Source: Amblyomma americanum
Taxonomy: Eukaryota; Arthropoda; Arachnida; Ixodida; Ixodidae
Assembly: GCF_052857255.1 (NCBI RefSeq)
Contig: NC_135498.1
Span: 163,676,124 to 163,740,123, forward strand
Direction: 5' to 3'
DNA length: 64,000 nt
The number at the start of each line of letters is the position of its first letter. Position 1 is the stretch's first letter. Shown piece after piece: positions 53,015 to 63,924 of the stretch. The notes below the pieces were generated by a model. It searched no databases, was not told the DNA's origin, and worked only from the letters and a program-made list of their open reading frames with translations. A program made the position numbers and the translations under genes.

Positions 53015-54133
53015 CTATCGCCAGACTGAGCTTCTCCAAGGGAACAGTAGGTGCTGGAAGTCGTCCAAGGAAGTAAGCGCTGATGCGCCCAATTCGTTCA
53101 TTACAGTGTACCGTCGAAAGCGTGCCGCCGTGATATAAGCAGTTTTTGGAAGCGGGTCAACAATCGGTCCACTCAGGGCTGCCTTCGCTAAAGCATCAGC
53201 TGATTCATTTAATAGAAGACCCCTGTGCCCAGGAACCCAAAGAAATCGAATTGATGTGATGTGTGGAGGGATCAGGAATTTTAGTATCCGAAAGAGCTGC
53301 GATTCAGTGGACGCCGAGAGGGAAGTGCATAAAGATAACGAGTCCGTAATTATTATTACTGCTGATAAAGAAATTGGTACCTTGCGCAGAGCGAGAACCA
53401 CTGCTAAAAACTCAGCCAGATAAATAGGAGTGAAATCTTGGAGACGGAGAGAAAAAGACCAGTCAAGGGACTGGGAGTAAATACCTACCCCTGCCTTTTC
53501 TGCACACACCGAGCCATCAGTCGCAATTGCAACATGTGAGCTGAAGGTCGACCAATAACCCTGCAACATACTATTTAACCATGATAAAGGCAGTAATTTT
53601 GCATCAAATGGATAAATGTCATCGTAGATGATAGACACAGTTGCGGGGATGGACCGCACCGGAACAATTTCAGGTATTCGCACGTTGAGTGGGCCCAGCA
53701 AAGATTCAACGAAACAGATTTGGGGAGTTTGAAGGCGAGACAATCCGACACCCAAGAACTCCGCTCGCTGCCCCAGGAAGATCAACTCGGATGCATGCTG
53801 CTCCGAGTCGCAAAACTTTAAAAACGTTTGTACTGTCAAAAGGCGAAACCTTGCAGTAAGAGACGGCACCCGCGCTTCCAGATACAAAACATTGTTTGCC
53901 ACGTATTTAGGGAGACCCAAACACAGGCGCAGAGCTTCTCGCTCTAAGAGCAGAAGAGGGCGCAGTTTGTATGCAGCTGCTCCAGAAAACAAAACGCAAC
54001 CGAATTCCAAGGTTGGCCGGATATACATTTTGTAAATCAGCAGAAGAGCATGTCTGCGCATACCGCAGCGAGGGCTACTCATCCTTCGCAGAAGGCCTAC
54101 CGCCCGAATCCCTTTCGCAGCAACCTGATCTAT
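53015..54133 (-). pseudogene. I-like LINE ORF2: RT thumb and RNase H
   Basis: Resumes at the far side of the LTR insertion (IDQVAAKGIRAVGLLRRMSS) and reads the RT C-terminal region (a YKMYIRPTLEFGCVLFSG segment), then an RNase H domain: HVAIATDGSVCAEKAGVGI (first Asp), the AEFLAVVLAL segment (Glu), IITDSLSLCTSL (Asp) and WVPGHRGLLLNESADALAK (His, Asp). The ORF is continuous over about 370 residues. A cellular-type RNase H is diagnostic of the I group of LINEs. Confidence 0.85.
54130..54133. repeat. Target-site duplication CTAT (left)
   Basis: These four bases outside the LTR at 54,134 are repeated at 59,474-59,477, inside LINE ORF2. Confidence 0.8.
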
Positions 54134-54315
54134 TGTTACGGTGTGGGATGCCACGGGGTGGCCACGGGCCCGCCCAGAGAAATATAGCAGCAGTACGGAG
54201 GAGAGCCGGCGAAGCACGACCGGCGGCGGCCAAGCTTTCCCGTTCTATCTCCCTCGTGCTAGAGTCGCGCGCTCGCCGCTCGCGCTCGCTCTCCGCCTCT
54301 TTTATTCCCGTATCA
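54134..54315 (-). repeat. 3' LTR (182 bp)
   Basis: Plus-strand reading starts TGTTACGGTGTGGGATGCCA and ends CCCGTATCA. It lacks one TTC of the TCTTCTTTTATT stretch present in the other copy. Confidence 0.95.
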
Positions 54316-54532
54316 CCTTTCCACCGGGGGGGGGGGGCGAAGAAGTCAGGCCGTGCTTTGATGCAGGGTTTCCTGGGGCGATGCAATGTGGGCTCGCAGA
54401 TAGGAAACGGTCACACTCTTCGTTGAATTCGAAGTGTGTGAGCTGGGCGAAGGTGTCTGCAGTCGCCGAAGAAGGTCCCACACCGGTTAGGCTAACTTCA
54501 CGGAGTTTTATGCATATTGAGCGGCGATCCGT

Positions 54533-57500
54533 TTATGGGACTGCATTGCGTGGGGAAGGCATGGAGCCAGCAGGCGACGACGGCACTGATGAGGACCCGG
54601 TAGCTAAGTCGGAGTCACCGCAGGCGCCGTAGACATATCGCTTCATGTTTGAAACATGCTCTGGGAAAATGTGGTGCACACCGCATGGTCGATGCTCTGG
54701 CAGGTCTTCGAGGCGGTATGTCACGGGGCCGAGTCGGGCAACGACACGGTAAGGGCCGCGGTATCGGGGCAAGAGCTTTGCGGCACGGCCAGTCGCACGG
54801 ATGGTGCGGCGAACGAGGACCAAGTCACCGGGCCGGAAGGGGGGATGTGGTGGTGCTGCCGCGTTGGCCGCTTGCACACGCGCGTGAGCCGTGAGGAGGT
54901 TGCGCTGGGCGTCGAGGCGGGCGGAATGAAGTCGTTGAGCAGATTCAGTTGGTGACGCAGTAGGATGGGGAAGGCCCAACTGCGCGTCGAGAGGGATGGA
55001 GGGCGTTCTGCCATAGACGACTGAGAACGGCGTCATATGCGTTGTTTCTTGCGCTGCAGTGTTGACTGCAAAAGCTGCAGCAGAAACAAAACGATCCCAG
55101 TTTGTGTGGGACGGAGCGACGTAGGATGCGAGTATATCCGTGAGGGTACGGTTAACACGCTCCACGAGGCCATTGCACTGCGGATGATTGACGGATGTAG
55201 TGGAATGCGCAATGCCGAAGGAGCGGAGGGCTCGCTCGAATTCATGGGACATAAAGCAGCTCCCACGGTCCGTGATGAGGCGCCGGGGAACACCGTGCCG
55301 AAGAACGAGATGCTGTTCCACAAACGCGACGGCATGAGCAGACGACGTGTCTGGAACGGGCAGTGCTTCGACCCACTTGGAGAAGTAGTCGATCGCAACC
55401 AGAACATACCGGTTGCCGGCACGCGTCTTCGGAAACGGGCCCAAATGATCCAGTCCAACCAGCTCGAAAGGTGAACTTGGTGGCGAAAAAGCCTGCGGGG
55501 GTGGCTTGGTTACACCTGTGGACGGTTTTCTGTACTGGCATGTCTGGCAGGACGCCACGTGTTCCTTGACATCTCTGGACATATTAGGCCACCAAAACCG
55601 CTCCGACACTCGTGCGTAGGTCTTGCCGCGACCAAGGTGACCAGCCGTGGGAGCGTCGTGTAAGCCGCGCAAGATTTGCGACCGCAGTGTTGCCGGCACA
55701 ACTGGCAACCAGACGGGTGGTCGACCACGGAGCCGCTTCACATGACACAAGAGGTCGTCCTTCATTCGATAGACCCGGCGTAGTTGGCGGAGGCCTGCGC
55801 CGGCGGCGGTGCCAAGGGAGTGGATTATGGCAGCAATGGCGGGAACTTGCGTTTGTGCAGTCCTCAGGTCCGTCAAAGCCGTCACGGAACAAGGGCGGCG
55901 AGAAAGGAAATCGGCATCTTGATGGGCAGAGCCGCGCCGATGCACTATTGTGAAATTGTACTCTTGAAGTAGCAGGGACCAGCGTGCAATCTTGGCATTC
56001 ATTTGTTTGGCGGACTGCAGCCAAGTGAGAGCGCTATTGTCCGTGACTATGGTGAAGTGACGGCCGTACAGGTAGGGACGGAACTTCTCGACGGCCCAGA
56101 CAACGGCGAGGCACTCGAGTTCTGAAGAGTGGCGGCGGCGCTCAACGTCGGAAAGCTGGCGGCTGGCATAAGCTAGGACTTTGTGGTCACCAGACTCGTC
56201 TTCTTGCAGGAGGACAGCGCCGAGCCCATCTTGGCTGGCATCCGTGTGGAGGACGATGTGGGTCGATTCGTCGTAATGGGCCAATGTAGGAGGCTCGAGG
56301 AGGGCGTGCTTGACGTCAAGAAACGCGAGCTGTTGGGCCTGCGTCCAACTCCACGGTGCATTCTTCTTCAGCAGGGCGGTCAATGGAGCGCTGCGCTTGG
56401 CAAAGTCCGGAATGAAACGACGGAAATACGAAGCAAATCCAGGGAAACTTTTGAGCTCCTTGGCGGTGGAGGGAGCTTCGTAAGCTGTAAGCGCTTTTAG
56501 CTTTTCAGGGACGGGACGGATGCCATGCCGGCTCACAACGTGACCCAAGTACGTCACCTCCGCGAAACCGAAGAAACATTTTTTTGGTTTTAAGCGAAGC
56601 CCAGCAGAGGTAAGGGATTCGAGGACGAGTTTGAGGCGTCTCTGGTGTTCTTCAAATGTAGCCGCGTAGACAATTACGTCATCCAGGTACACCAACGCCA
56701 TAGTCCACTTCAAATGGCCTAAGACTCGGTCCATGAGACGCTGGAAGGTGGCTGGAGCGTTCGAGAGACCGAAGGGCATACGGTTGAACTGGTAAAGGCC
56801 GTCGGGAGTCACGAAAGCCGTCTTTTCCGCATCATCGGGGTGAACAGGCACCTGCCAGTAGCCCGAGAGCAGATCTAGCGTGGAAAAATAACGGGCCCCC
56901 TTCAGGCGGTCAAGCGCATCGTCGAGGCGAGGCAGCGGGTACACGTCGCAATTAGTAATAGCATTTAGCTTCCGATAGTCAACGCAGAAGCGGAGTGTTC
57001 CATCCTTCTTGCGCACAAGGACGACAGGGGAGGACCAAGGGATACAAGAAGGGGCAATGATTCCCTGGTCAAGCATGTCGCACACGTGCTGCTGGATGAC
57101 TCTCCGTTCGGCTGGCGCTACACGGCGAGGTTGGTGATGAACGGGCCCGCGGTTTTCGGTGTTGATCCGGTGTTGAGCCCAGGAAGTGCACCCGAGTTCA
57201 CCGGCGCTGAGAGCAAGGCAACTGCGATGCTCGAGCAGCAAGGTCTTCAGAGAGGCGAGCTCCGCGCAGGTCAGGCTGGGTCCAAAGTTAAATTCTTCCC
57301 ATGATAGGATCGCCGGCGCTGGAGGGTGGCGAGGCGGGGCTTCAGGTTGCAGAGACGCCACTGGTGACCCGGGGTCCAAAACTGAGGCTGTACCCAATTG
57401 CGTGCCGGGAGTCAGCGCGAGAGGTACGCTGCTGATGTTGAGTATAAATACGTGGGCCTCTCCTTTGAGCACAGGCAGAAGGCTTCGAGGGGAGGTCATC

Positions 57501-59266
57501 TGACGGGCTGGAGCTGAACACCGGATGGGTTCGAACAGCACGTCTGCTGTGACCGGACTGTCAAGCTTGGCATACACCCACGTTGCCGCACCCGGTGGCA
57601 GGGTCACGGCGGACGCCACAGTCACGGTAGTGACGTCGAACGGCTTGACTCGACACGGCCACTTCGTCGCGAGGTCACGCAGAGATGCTGAGGCACGCTT
57701 GGTCGCCGACACCAGGGACTGCCACAGGGCGACACCGAGGCTGGAAACCCGGCTAAGCCAGCCCGGCCCACAGAGAGTTCGGTTCGCCCGTGGTTTGGTT
57801 CTAGTAAAATTAAGGACGACTCCGGCTTGCTGGCACCACCCGCACCCGAGGACCATTGGCCAAATAGGGCTGTCTGCGACAACAAACTCGGTGGAGATGG
57901 TATTTCCGAGTGCTGTCAGGTTGACGACGACACGTCCGACTTGCTCCACAGGGGTGCCGTTAAAAGCTAAGAGCCGGGTTTTGGCGGCTGGCAGAAGCAG
58001 GTGGGGCGCGTTAGCAACAAACGATTTGTGCAGTACATTGACAGCCGCTCCAGTGTCAACCAAGGCCTTTACGTGCCGGTCAAGCAGGACGACGTCGACG
58101 AGCACGTAAGGAGCATCAGTGGTAATCGGAGCCGACGAAAGGAGGGGACGCGGAGAACGAAGGAGTGTGGGGACGGACTCGTGTCCCGCCAAATCGTTTC
58201 CCGACGTTGGAGGGCCGGCACAGTCCCTCGCGTAGTGTCCCCGCAGGCCGCAGCGGAAGCAGGTCATGCGGACGTCGTTACGCAGGCGTCGGATAGAGGC
58301 CGCAGTTGGGGCTGCGGACCGAGGAGCCTGCACCCGGACGCTGCGCTCAGCAGACGGTGGCGACCCCCGCGTGGCCAGCAAAGTCAATTCCGCCTCGATG
58401 GCGAGCGCCATGGCGGCGCGGACGGAATCAGGACGGCCAGAGCGGACCAAGCGCTGCACCTCAGGGAGTCGGATGGCGTCGACAAACGCCTCGGTGCCGA
58501 CCAGGGCCACGGCGTTCTGAGGCGCTCCCGGCAGCGACTGCAGAGCCAGGCGCTCAATGGCGGCGGCGAGGTCCTGGTACGTCTCCCCGGGCTCTTGACG
58601 GCGGGCTCGCAGGCGGTGGTACTGCACACGGGGTTGACCTGAGGCACCATAGTGGTCGGCGAGGAGGCCCGCCAGAACAGTGTAAGAGCCCAGCTGGTCG
58701 GGCGGCACGTTCTGCAGCAGCTCGGTGGCGCGACCCCTCAGTTTTGCAACGAGCATCCATGCCTTCATTTGCTCGTCCCAGCCTCTCGCCGCCGCAATAC
58801 CGTCCAGCTGGATGCGGTAAGCATCCCACGAGATGGTGCCGTCAAATGTGGGCAATTCCACAACGTCCAACGAACACTGCGGCGAGGACGCACCCGCGCC
58901 GAGCACGCCATTGGCGGCCACGACCGCAGGCCCAGCGACGGCAGAGCCGTAAACAGCGGCGGCGGGGACGCCCAAAGGCACCTGACCTGTGCTCGGCTCG
59001 GCCGGCACCAGGCGACGGAGTTCGCGCCGGAGAGCTTCCATCTCCCCAGCCTGGGCAGTCAGACGGGCCTCCCATGCGTCCATCCGTTGGGTGACTGTAT
59101 CCAGGAGGCGCTCAACACCGGCGTCCGGCTGCTGCGAAGAGCCGAGCCCCTCCGAGCGCCTAGGTCTAGCGGCGCCGGCCGCCGCGTCGTCGGCGCTATC
59201 GGCTGGTGGTGGACTCCTGTCGTCTGGCACGTCGGGTGCTTGACTCTGGGAGCGGGTGAGCGGCAT
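54533..59266 (-). CDS. Gag-Pol polyprotein, 1,577 residues, intact
   Basis: Starts at the Met at 59,266, just after the primer-binding region (GGTGGGATCATGCCGC). Order: disordered N-terminus and coiled coil, capsid, one CCHC knuckle at 336-349 (CFRCGLRGHYARDC), protease LVDTGAAVNVL (Asp404), RT with KKDGTLRFCVDYR and YLDD at 860-863, RNase H with HTDASQDGLGAVLLQ (Asp1009), integrase HHCC domain, and a core D1273, D1333, E1369 with exactly 35 residues between the last two, as in D,D35E enzymes. It then has a GPY/F module (YRGPYRVVARLG) and a short tail. No stop or frameshift. All catalytic residues are present. Gag and Pol are fused in one frame, so no programmed shift is needed. Confidence 0.95.
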   Translation of the reverse strand: MPLTRSQSQAPDVPDDRSPPPADSADDAAAGAARPRRSEGLGSSQQPDAGVERLLDTVTQRMDAWEARLTAQAGEMEALRRELRRLVPAEPSTGQVPLGVPAAAVYGSAVAGPAVVAANGVLGAGASSPQCSLDVVELPTFDGTISWDAYRIQLDGIAAARGWDEQMKAWMLVAKLRGRATELLQNVPPDQLGSYTVLAGLLADHYGASGQPRVQYHRLRARRQEPGETYQDLAAAIERLALQSLPGAPQNAVALVGTEAFVDAIRLPEVQRLVRSGRPDSVRAAMALAIEAELTLLATRGSPPSAERSVRVQAPRSAAPTAASIRRLRNDVRMTCFRCGLRGHYARDCAGPPTSGNDLAGHESVPTLLRSPRPLLSSAPITTDAPYVLVDVVLLDRHVKALVDTGAAVNVLHKSFVANAPHLLLPAAKTRLLAFNGTPVEQVGRVVVNLTALGNTISTEFVVADSPIWPMVLGCGWCQQAGVVLNFTRTKPRANRTLCGPGWLSRVSSLGVALWQSLVSATKRASASLRDLATKWPCRVKPFDVTTVTVASAVTLPPGAATWVYAKLDSPVTADVLFEPIRCSAPARQMTSPRSLLPVLKGEAHVFILNISSVPLALTPGTQLGTASVLDPGSPVASLQPEAPPRHPPAPAILSWEEFNFGPSLTCAELASLKTLLLEHRSCLALSAGELGCTSWAQHRINTENRGPVHHQPRRVAPAERRVIQQHVCDMLDQGIIAPSCIPWSSPVVLVRKKDGTLRFCVDYRKLNAITNCDVYPLPRLDDALDRLKGARYFSTLDLLSGYWQVPVHPDDAEKTAFVTPDGLYQFNRMPFGLSNAPATFQRLMDRVLGHLKWTMALVYLDDVIVYAATFEEHQRRLKLVLESLTSAGLRLKPKKCFFGFAEVTYLGHVVSRHGIRPVPEKLKALTAYEAPSTAKELKSFPGFASYFRRFIPDFAKRSAPLTALLKKNAPWSWTQAQQLAFLDVKHALLEPPTLAHYDESTHIVLHTDASQDGLGAVLLQEDESGDHKVLAYASRQLSDVERRRHSSELECLAVVWAVEKFRPYLYGRHFTIVTDNSALTWLQSAKQMNAKIARWSLLLQEYNFTIVHRRGSAHQDADFLSRRPCSVTALTDLRTAQTQVPAIAAIIHSLGTAAGAGLRQLRRVYRMKDDLLCHVKRLRGRPPVWLPVVPATLRSQILRGLHDAPTAGHLGRGKTYARVSERFWWPNMSRDVKEHVASCQTCQYRKPSTGVTKPPPQAFSPPSSPFELVGLDHLGPFPKTRAGNRYVLVAIDYFSKWVEALPVPDTSSAHAVAFVEQHLVLRHGVPRRLITDRGSCFMSHEFERALRSFGIAHSTTSVNHPQCNGLVERVNRTLTDILASYVAPSHTNWDRFVSAAAFAVNTAAQETTHMTPFSVVYGRTPSIPLDAQLGLPHPTASPTESAQRLHSARLDAQRNLLTAHARVQAANAAAPPHPPFRPGDLVLVRRTIRATGRAAKLLPRYRGPYRVVARLGPVTYRLEDLPEHRPCGVHHIFPEHVSNMKRYVYGACGDSDLATGSSSVPSSPAGSMPSPRNAVP

Positions 59267-59288
59267 GATCCCACCGCTGCCACCAAAA

Positions 59289-59473
59289 TGTTACGGTGTG
59301 GGATGCCACGGGGTGGCCACGGGCCCGCCCAGAGAAATATAGCAGCAGTACGGAGGAGAGCCGGCAAAGCACGACCGGCGGCGGCCAAGCTTTCTCGTTC
59401 TATCTCCCTCGTGCTAGAGTCGCGCGCTCGCCGCTCGCGCTCGCTCTCCGCCTCTTCTTTTATTCCCGTATCA
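59289..59473 (-). repeat. 5' LTR (185 bp)
   Basis: Partner of the LTR at 54,134-54,315. Promoter for minus-strand transcription should lie here. The G/C-rich CGCTCGCCGCTCGCGCTCGC stretch is shared. A TATA-like motif is not obvious, apart from AATATAG at the far end. Confidence 0.95.
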
Positions 59474-60631
59474 CTATATGTGACCGCCAAGAGAGAATGG
59501 AGTCATAAGTTGCCCCGAGATACTTTAGGGAGCATACCTGAGGAATGACATGATGACGATAAGACAATGAAATGTGTACCTGTTGAGTAACCGGAAAAGG
59601 TAACAAAGCGCACTTGTTTACATTAAGACTTAAGTGTAATTCAGATAACCATCGGTCAAGGGAATTTAAATATGACTGTAAAACCATATACACAGAATAT
59701 AAATCACTCGCAGCAGCAAAGAAAGCTATATCGTCTGCATACACGTACGTAGTCACGTCAGGGGAAGTCGGAATCGAACTGAGTAAGAGTTTGAATAGCA
59801 CAGGGGAGAGAACTGCACCTTGAGGCACACCTCTAGATTTATGAAATTTCCTTGTAGAAACTCCGCGTTGACAACAATAAAATTCTCTGTCAGCCAGGAA
59901 AGCTGACACCCATTCCACAAAATAACTTGGCAAGCCCAGAGCCCGTAGTCTGTACATCAGAGGCCCATGTTCGACACTGTCATATGCTTTCGAGATGTCT
60001 AGAGTTACCAGCGCAGCATACTGTCGACGCCGGCGCGCTAGTCGGGCACAGCTTTAGAGGTCAGTATGCGCACACCATATAGAGCACCCAGGTTTGAAAC
60101 CAATCTGACAGGGGTTAAGTAGTCCCTTTTCAGTAATAATGGGCATGATTCGTCCATACAGCACGCGTTCAACCAATTTCACCAGATTCGATGTCAATGA
60201 AATTGGTCGAATGTTGTCTAAGACCAACCCTTCGCCTGGCTTTTTAAGCACCGGGATAATTTTGGAAACACGCCATACATCCGGGATCCATGGGATCCTA
60301 ATAGAGTAATTTACCAGCTCCAATATAGCATTGGGGGATTCGTCGAACAGTATTTTAATCATCGCAGAGCTCAGAAACCGAGACATTAAGGAAATCATCA
60401 TAGTGATTCCCAAGCAGTTGTAGGCGAGAGAGCGCAGCCGAAAAACGGTGTTCCAAGCCTTTGCCAATTTCTTCTAATGACCTGGCAAGCTCTACTGGAG
60501 TCAGCACATCAGAGGGAATGTTGTGAGGCGGTGGCAGCCTGTTCCTTGACATCAGAAAGCGAAACAAGGCTTCTCTGTTATTAGATTTTGATAGATGGTC
60601 ATAATTCTCTTCATCATATTTTTCTTTTGCC
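59474..60631 (-). pseudogene. I-like LINE ORF2: reverse transcriptase
   Basis: Frames from 60,669 down read DVLTPVELARSLEEIGKGLE, then VWRVSKIIPVLKKPGEG and DNIRPISLTSNLVKLVERV (RT fingers), and after a break MYRLRALGLPSYFVEWVSAF, SRGVPQGAVLSPVLF and TYVYADDIAFFA (catalytic Asp pair, about 59,730-59,750). The LINE is cut at 59,474, after a LSWRSHI-type segment, by the LTR element. At least two frameshifts. Confidence 0.8.
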
Positions 60632-61602
60632 CTAGCGACTGTGCGCTTGAAGGTAGCTGCAAGAAACATAATCGATCCAATTCCGGGGACATTGATTATG
60701 GATAAGTTTCTTCCAGGCTGCCTTGCGCCGCCTATAATCCTTTGAACATTCTGTATTCCACCAAGGGCTCAGAGAAGTGCCTATGCTATTGCACACTGTA
60801 AACTCTGATTGCCTCCGTACCCGATCTAAAATAGAGCATAAGCCTAACACCCTGCTCACCTGAGACAAATTCGGCAAAGAGTGTAGTTCTGAACTGAGTG
60901 AACTTTTGAACTTGTTGTAATCGACTAGGGTGCAACTGAATCCGCTGATAGACGTAATCGGACACACAATGTCAAAAGTGAGTGGGAAATGGTCACTGTT
61001 TGTTGCAGAGTCAACCGGAGTCCAGAAGGAAACTGCTACCCCTGGGGTTGAAAATGTTAAATCCAATGCTTATCGGGAGTGCCCACGGAGAAAGGTCGGA
61101 AAACCCGAGTTATGACAGTTTAGGTTATTCACACAAGCCCAATCCCATAAACGCAAACCGCACTGGTCTGTTCAATAACCCCAAGTCAAGTGATGCGAAT
61201 TGAAATCCCCAACAAGCAACACATCTGATCTGCTGACAGAGAGTAAGGAATCTAATGGCCGTGTGTCATGAACCCCAGATGGAAAATATACTTTTGCGAC
61301 AGTAATGGGATGGAAACCAGGAACTGAAAGATCCACTGCCTGAATTTCGCAATGAGCGCCCACACGCTGAAACACCAATCGTGCCTTGTGACAGAATCTG
61401 GATGAAACCAGCAGAAGCAAACGCCCCCCCCCCCCCTTGATGGGCGGTCCATTCTAAAAATTCGATAATGTTCCATTTGAAATGAAAACTTTTTCGACAA
61501 CCAGGTTTCTTGAAGCGCAATGACATGAGGAGAAAATCGATTTGAAAGATTTACTAAATCAGTGAAGGCTGATTGAATGGAACGGCAGTTCCACTGCAGC
61601 AC
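60632..61602 (-). pseudogene. I-like LINE ORF2: endonuclease
   Basis: ORF2 starts at 61,602 with MLQWNCRSIQSAFTDL, twelve bases after the ORF1 stop. Endonuclease motifs: VIALQETWLSKKF (Glu), RPSRGGGG, after a frameshift near 61,430 VLLVGDFNSHHLTWGY (Asp/Asn), and after another near 61,170 DSATNSDHFPLTF (Ser-Asp-His). The C homopolymer at 61,424-61,437 coincides with one of the frame changes. Confidence 0.8.
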
Positions 61603-61613
61603 TCTCAGAGACT

Positions 61614-62975
61614 CTATTCTGCCGAGAGATCTGCAGCAGCAACTGCCTTTTCCAAAATGCTGTGGTGACCAGTTTTTCCTGAATTACTCTTTTTTGTTTT
61701 GGATTGAGGGGAGCTAGACGGACCAGCAACGGCCAAAGGAGACCGGCTACGTTTCAGAGCTCGAGCATCGAGCTCCATCAGCTCAACACACCCATCAATT
61801 GCTCCGGTCGTGACTTCAGGTACATGAGTTGGAGGCGTGCGCTCTTTTTGCGGCTGCATTGAAACAAGGGAAGGCGTCTCCGCGCTGAGTTCAGTAGGTA
61901 CTGCAGGATCCACGGATGACTTCAACGCAGCATTGGAGGTCATTATTGAAGAGGTCATTTGCGCCACCATGACTTGCGATATGCACTCTGTTACTGAATT
62001 CACTAGCCGATCCATGACCTTGGTCATTGCCTTTTCAACCACTGTAGCAATCGCACCTGACAGGCGCGAATCCACGACCGCAGTCGTCTGCCGTGCTGCC
62101 ACACTTGAGTACCCGTACGTCCTTTCCTTAACAATAGCCATAGCCTCGCGCCTTGAGCTACGGCGCTTTTCTAACACTTCCAGCACCTTAACCTCCTCAG
62201 CCCTTGCAGGACAATTAGAATATGTGGCGGAGTGACTACCGCTGCACAAGCAACACTTCTCATCTTTTGAGCACCTTCCTTCACGGTCATGATTACCACC
62301 ACACACACTGCACCTTGAGCTCGACTTGCAGGCGTTCGCGCTGTGAACAAACCTCCAGCAGTTAAGGCATTGAAGTGGCCTTGAAGAATACGGATCGACC
62401 CTGAAAACCAGGGGCCACACCTTCAACTCAGATGGACAAGAGAGACCCGCAAAAGTGGAAATTACCGTTTCAGTTGGAAGTTTTGTTTCCTCGACGACCC
62501 CAATGCACCGATGTACAGAAATCACCCCTACTGAGGAGAATTTCTCTAGCGTTTCCTTAGGGCTAAGGCGTCGGTCAACCCCTCGCACCAGACCTTTAGA
62601 GCACGCCAAGTGCGGCGGTATAAATGCGCTTACCGACTGGCTTCCAAAAGTTGTGCACGTTAACAAATCCATGATGCAGGCCTGGTCGGCTGACCTGCAC
62701 ACCACGCCTCCTCTGCCGTACTGCCGGACATCACAGATTTTTAAGAAGTGAGGTGTAATCGCCTATAGCGCAGTCTGAACCGCATCCGGGTTATTGGTTC
62801 TAATGGCGCCACCATCCGATGGAACCAAGGCCACGGGAATAGTGCCGACGCCACCCCGAAAGAAGGCGTCCAGGGGGAGTTGGTTAGGGGGGAGGCTGGC
62901 GTTGTGAGCGATAAATAGGGTGAGTTTGTGGCCCACACAGCCAACCCCGGAGAAGCAACCAAGACGGGCAACCTA
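61614..62975 (-). pseudogene. I-like LINE ORF1 (Gag-like, three zinc knuckles)
   Basis: The main frame (61,614-62,705) has three CCHC knuckles at residues 113-126 (CLNCWRFVHSANAC), 132-145 and 151-165, then a helix-rich region with KERTYGYSSVAARQT and VVEKAMTKVMDRLV, and a basic KRSRSPLAVAGPSSS tail. The coding continues upstream to about 62,970 in a different frame (an NASLPPNQLPLDAFFRGG segment and a GGAIRTNNPDAV segment) with a TAG near 62,770, so the N-terminus is broken. Role: RNA-binding particle protein of I-clade LINEs. Confidence 0.75.
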
Positions 62976-63088
62976 GGTCAAGTGACTTTGTGGGGTCATC
63001 CCAACGTACCTAATGATTGTGATCAAATTAACCACCCTGGTAAGCAGCAGTTAATTATTTATCGGAAGATGTTTCATAGAAGAGGAAG

Positions 63089-63310
63089 TTGGGTCGAACA
63101 AGACTCACCGGTGGCAGCAACTGCCATCGCATGCAGTTGGAGCATCCTTTAACCGTAGCACCATTCCGCAAGGAGTGGTATGAGGACTCTCAGGAACATA
63201 TGAATATAAAGTTTAGAATGACCACTTTCACATATATGGGCAATAACTTATTAACTCTATTTGCTCATACCACTAAAGCAGAGCTTAAGTGGGCCCTCCA
63301 ATTACTTTAG
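63089..63310 (+). repeat. Dispersed tick repeat, copy 1
   Basis: The segment from GTGGCAGCAACTGCCATCGC through ACCATTCCGCAAGGAGTGGT and ATGAATATAAAG to GTGGGCCCTCCAA is about 75-80% alike to 63,640-63,865. I recognise the TTTAAC-GC-TGC-CCA-T-CGC phrase as a common tick interspersed repeat. No coding capacity. Confidence 0.65.
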
Positions 63311-63639
63311 CTTGTATAGGACGATAGCATCTTGTGAGGTTGCATTCAAGGATAGTTTTCTGTCTATATTCAAGATCGGTAATACAGTAAGTCGCGTAAG
63401 TATTCCAAACATTGTATTGAGAGTGCTAGCGCGGACCGCACACACGTCAGCACACCATAGACATCACCATATCATTGGCAGACTGCCCTCTTTTTGTGCC
63501 CATGATTGGCTACATAGCAGTCCTCCTCCTTTAAGCGGTATACTAATTGAAATATTCTGGCCCTTGTGTCTCTGGCCTTCGTCTCTGCCGCACGGTGGAA
63601 GGGTGCAGCTGAAGTAATGACATGTCGCGAGAAGATGCA

Positions 63640-63870
63640 CTGGAGAGCAACCAGGGTCGCACAAGCTCCTGCTGTGGCGGCACTTGCCATCGCAGAGCAG
63701 TGGCGCATCATTTAACTGCTGTGCCACTGCGCCAGGAGTGGTATCAGGACTCCTGGGGACCAATGTATGTTAAGTAAAGAATATTAATTCTGCATATATC
63801 GGCATTAATACTATAAAGCTATCACATCATACGCTTAACGCACAGCGTAAGTGCCCCTCCAAGTTTTTGA
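63640..63870 (+). repeat. Dispersed tick repeat, copy 2
   Basis: Second copy, in the same orientation: GTGGCGGCACTTGCCATCGC, CACTGCGCCAGGAGTGGTAT, ATGTATGTTAAG, GTGCCCCTCCAAG. A further related stretch at 63,511-63,600 separates the two. Family function unknown. Confidence 0.65.
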
Positions 63871-63924
63871 CAAATCGAGGTGTCGAAACAAAGGCTTAAC
63901 TCTTAAAGCTTTACTTGAGGCCAT

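Larger units (their letters stand above)
54134..59473 (-). mobile_element. Intact Ty3/gypsy retrotransposon with single Gag-Pol ORF (5,340 bp)
   Basis: LTRs at 54,134-54,315 (182 bp) and 59,289-59,473 (185 bp) differ by two substitutions and one 3-bp indel. On the coding strand the LTR starts TGATACGGG and ends CCGTAACA. The primer-binding region TGGTGGCAGCGG lies three to four bases inside the 5' LTR, and the purine-rich GGTGGAAAGG precedes the 3' LTR. Flanked by CTAT. Its coding frame is uninterrupted, so the element may be autonomous. Inserted in ORF2 of LINE copy A. Confidence 0.95.

Noticed and set aside
57525..59548. Several 190-300-residue plus-strand frames opposite the 1,577-residue ORF
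   Set aside because: Antisense shadows of a long G/C-rich coding frame. No motifs.
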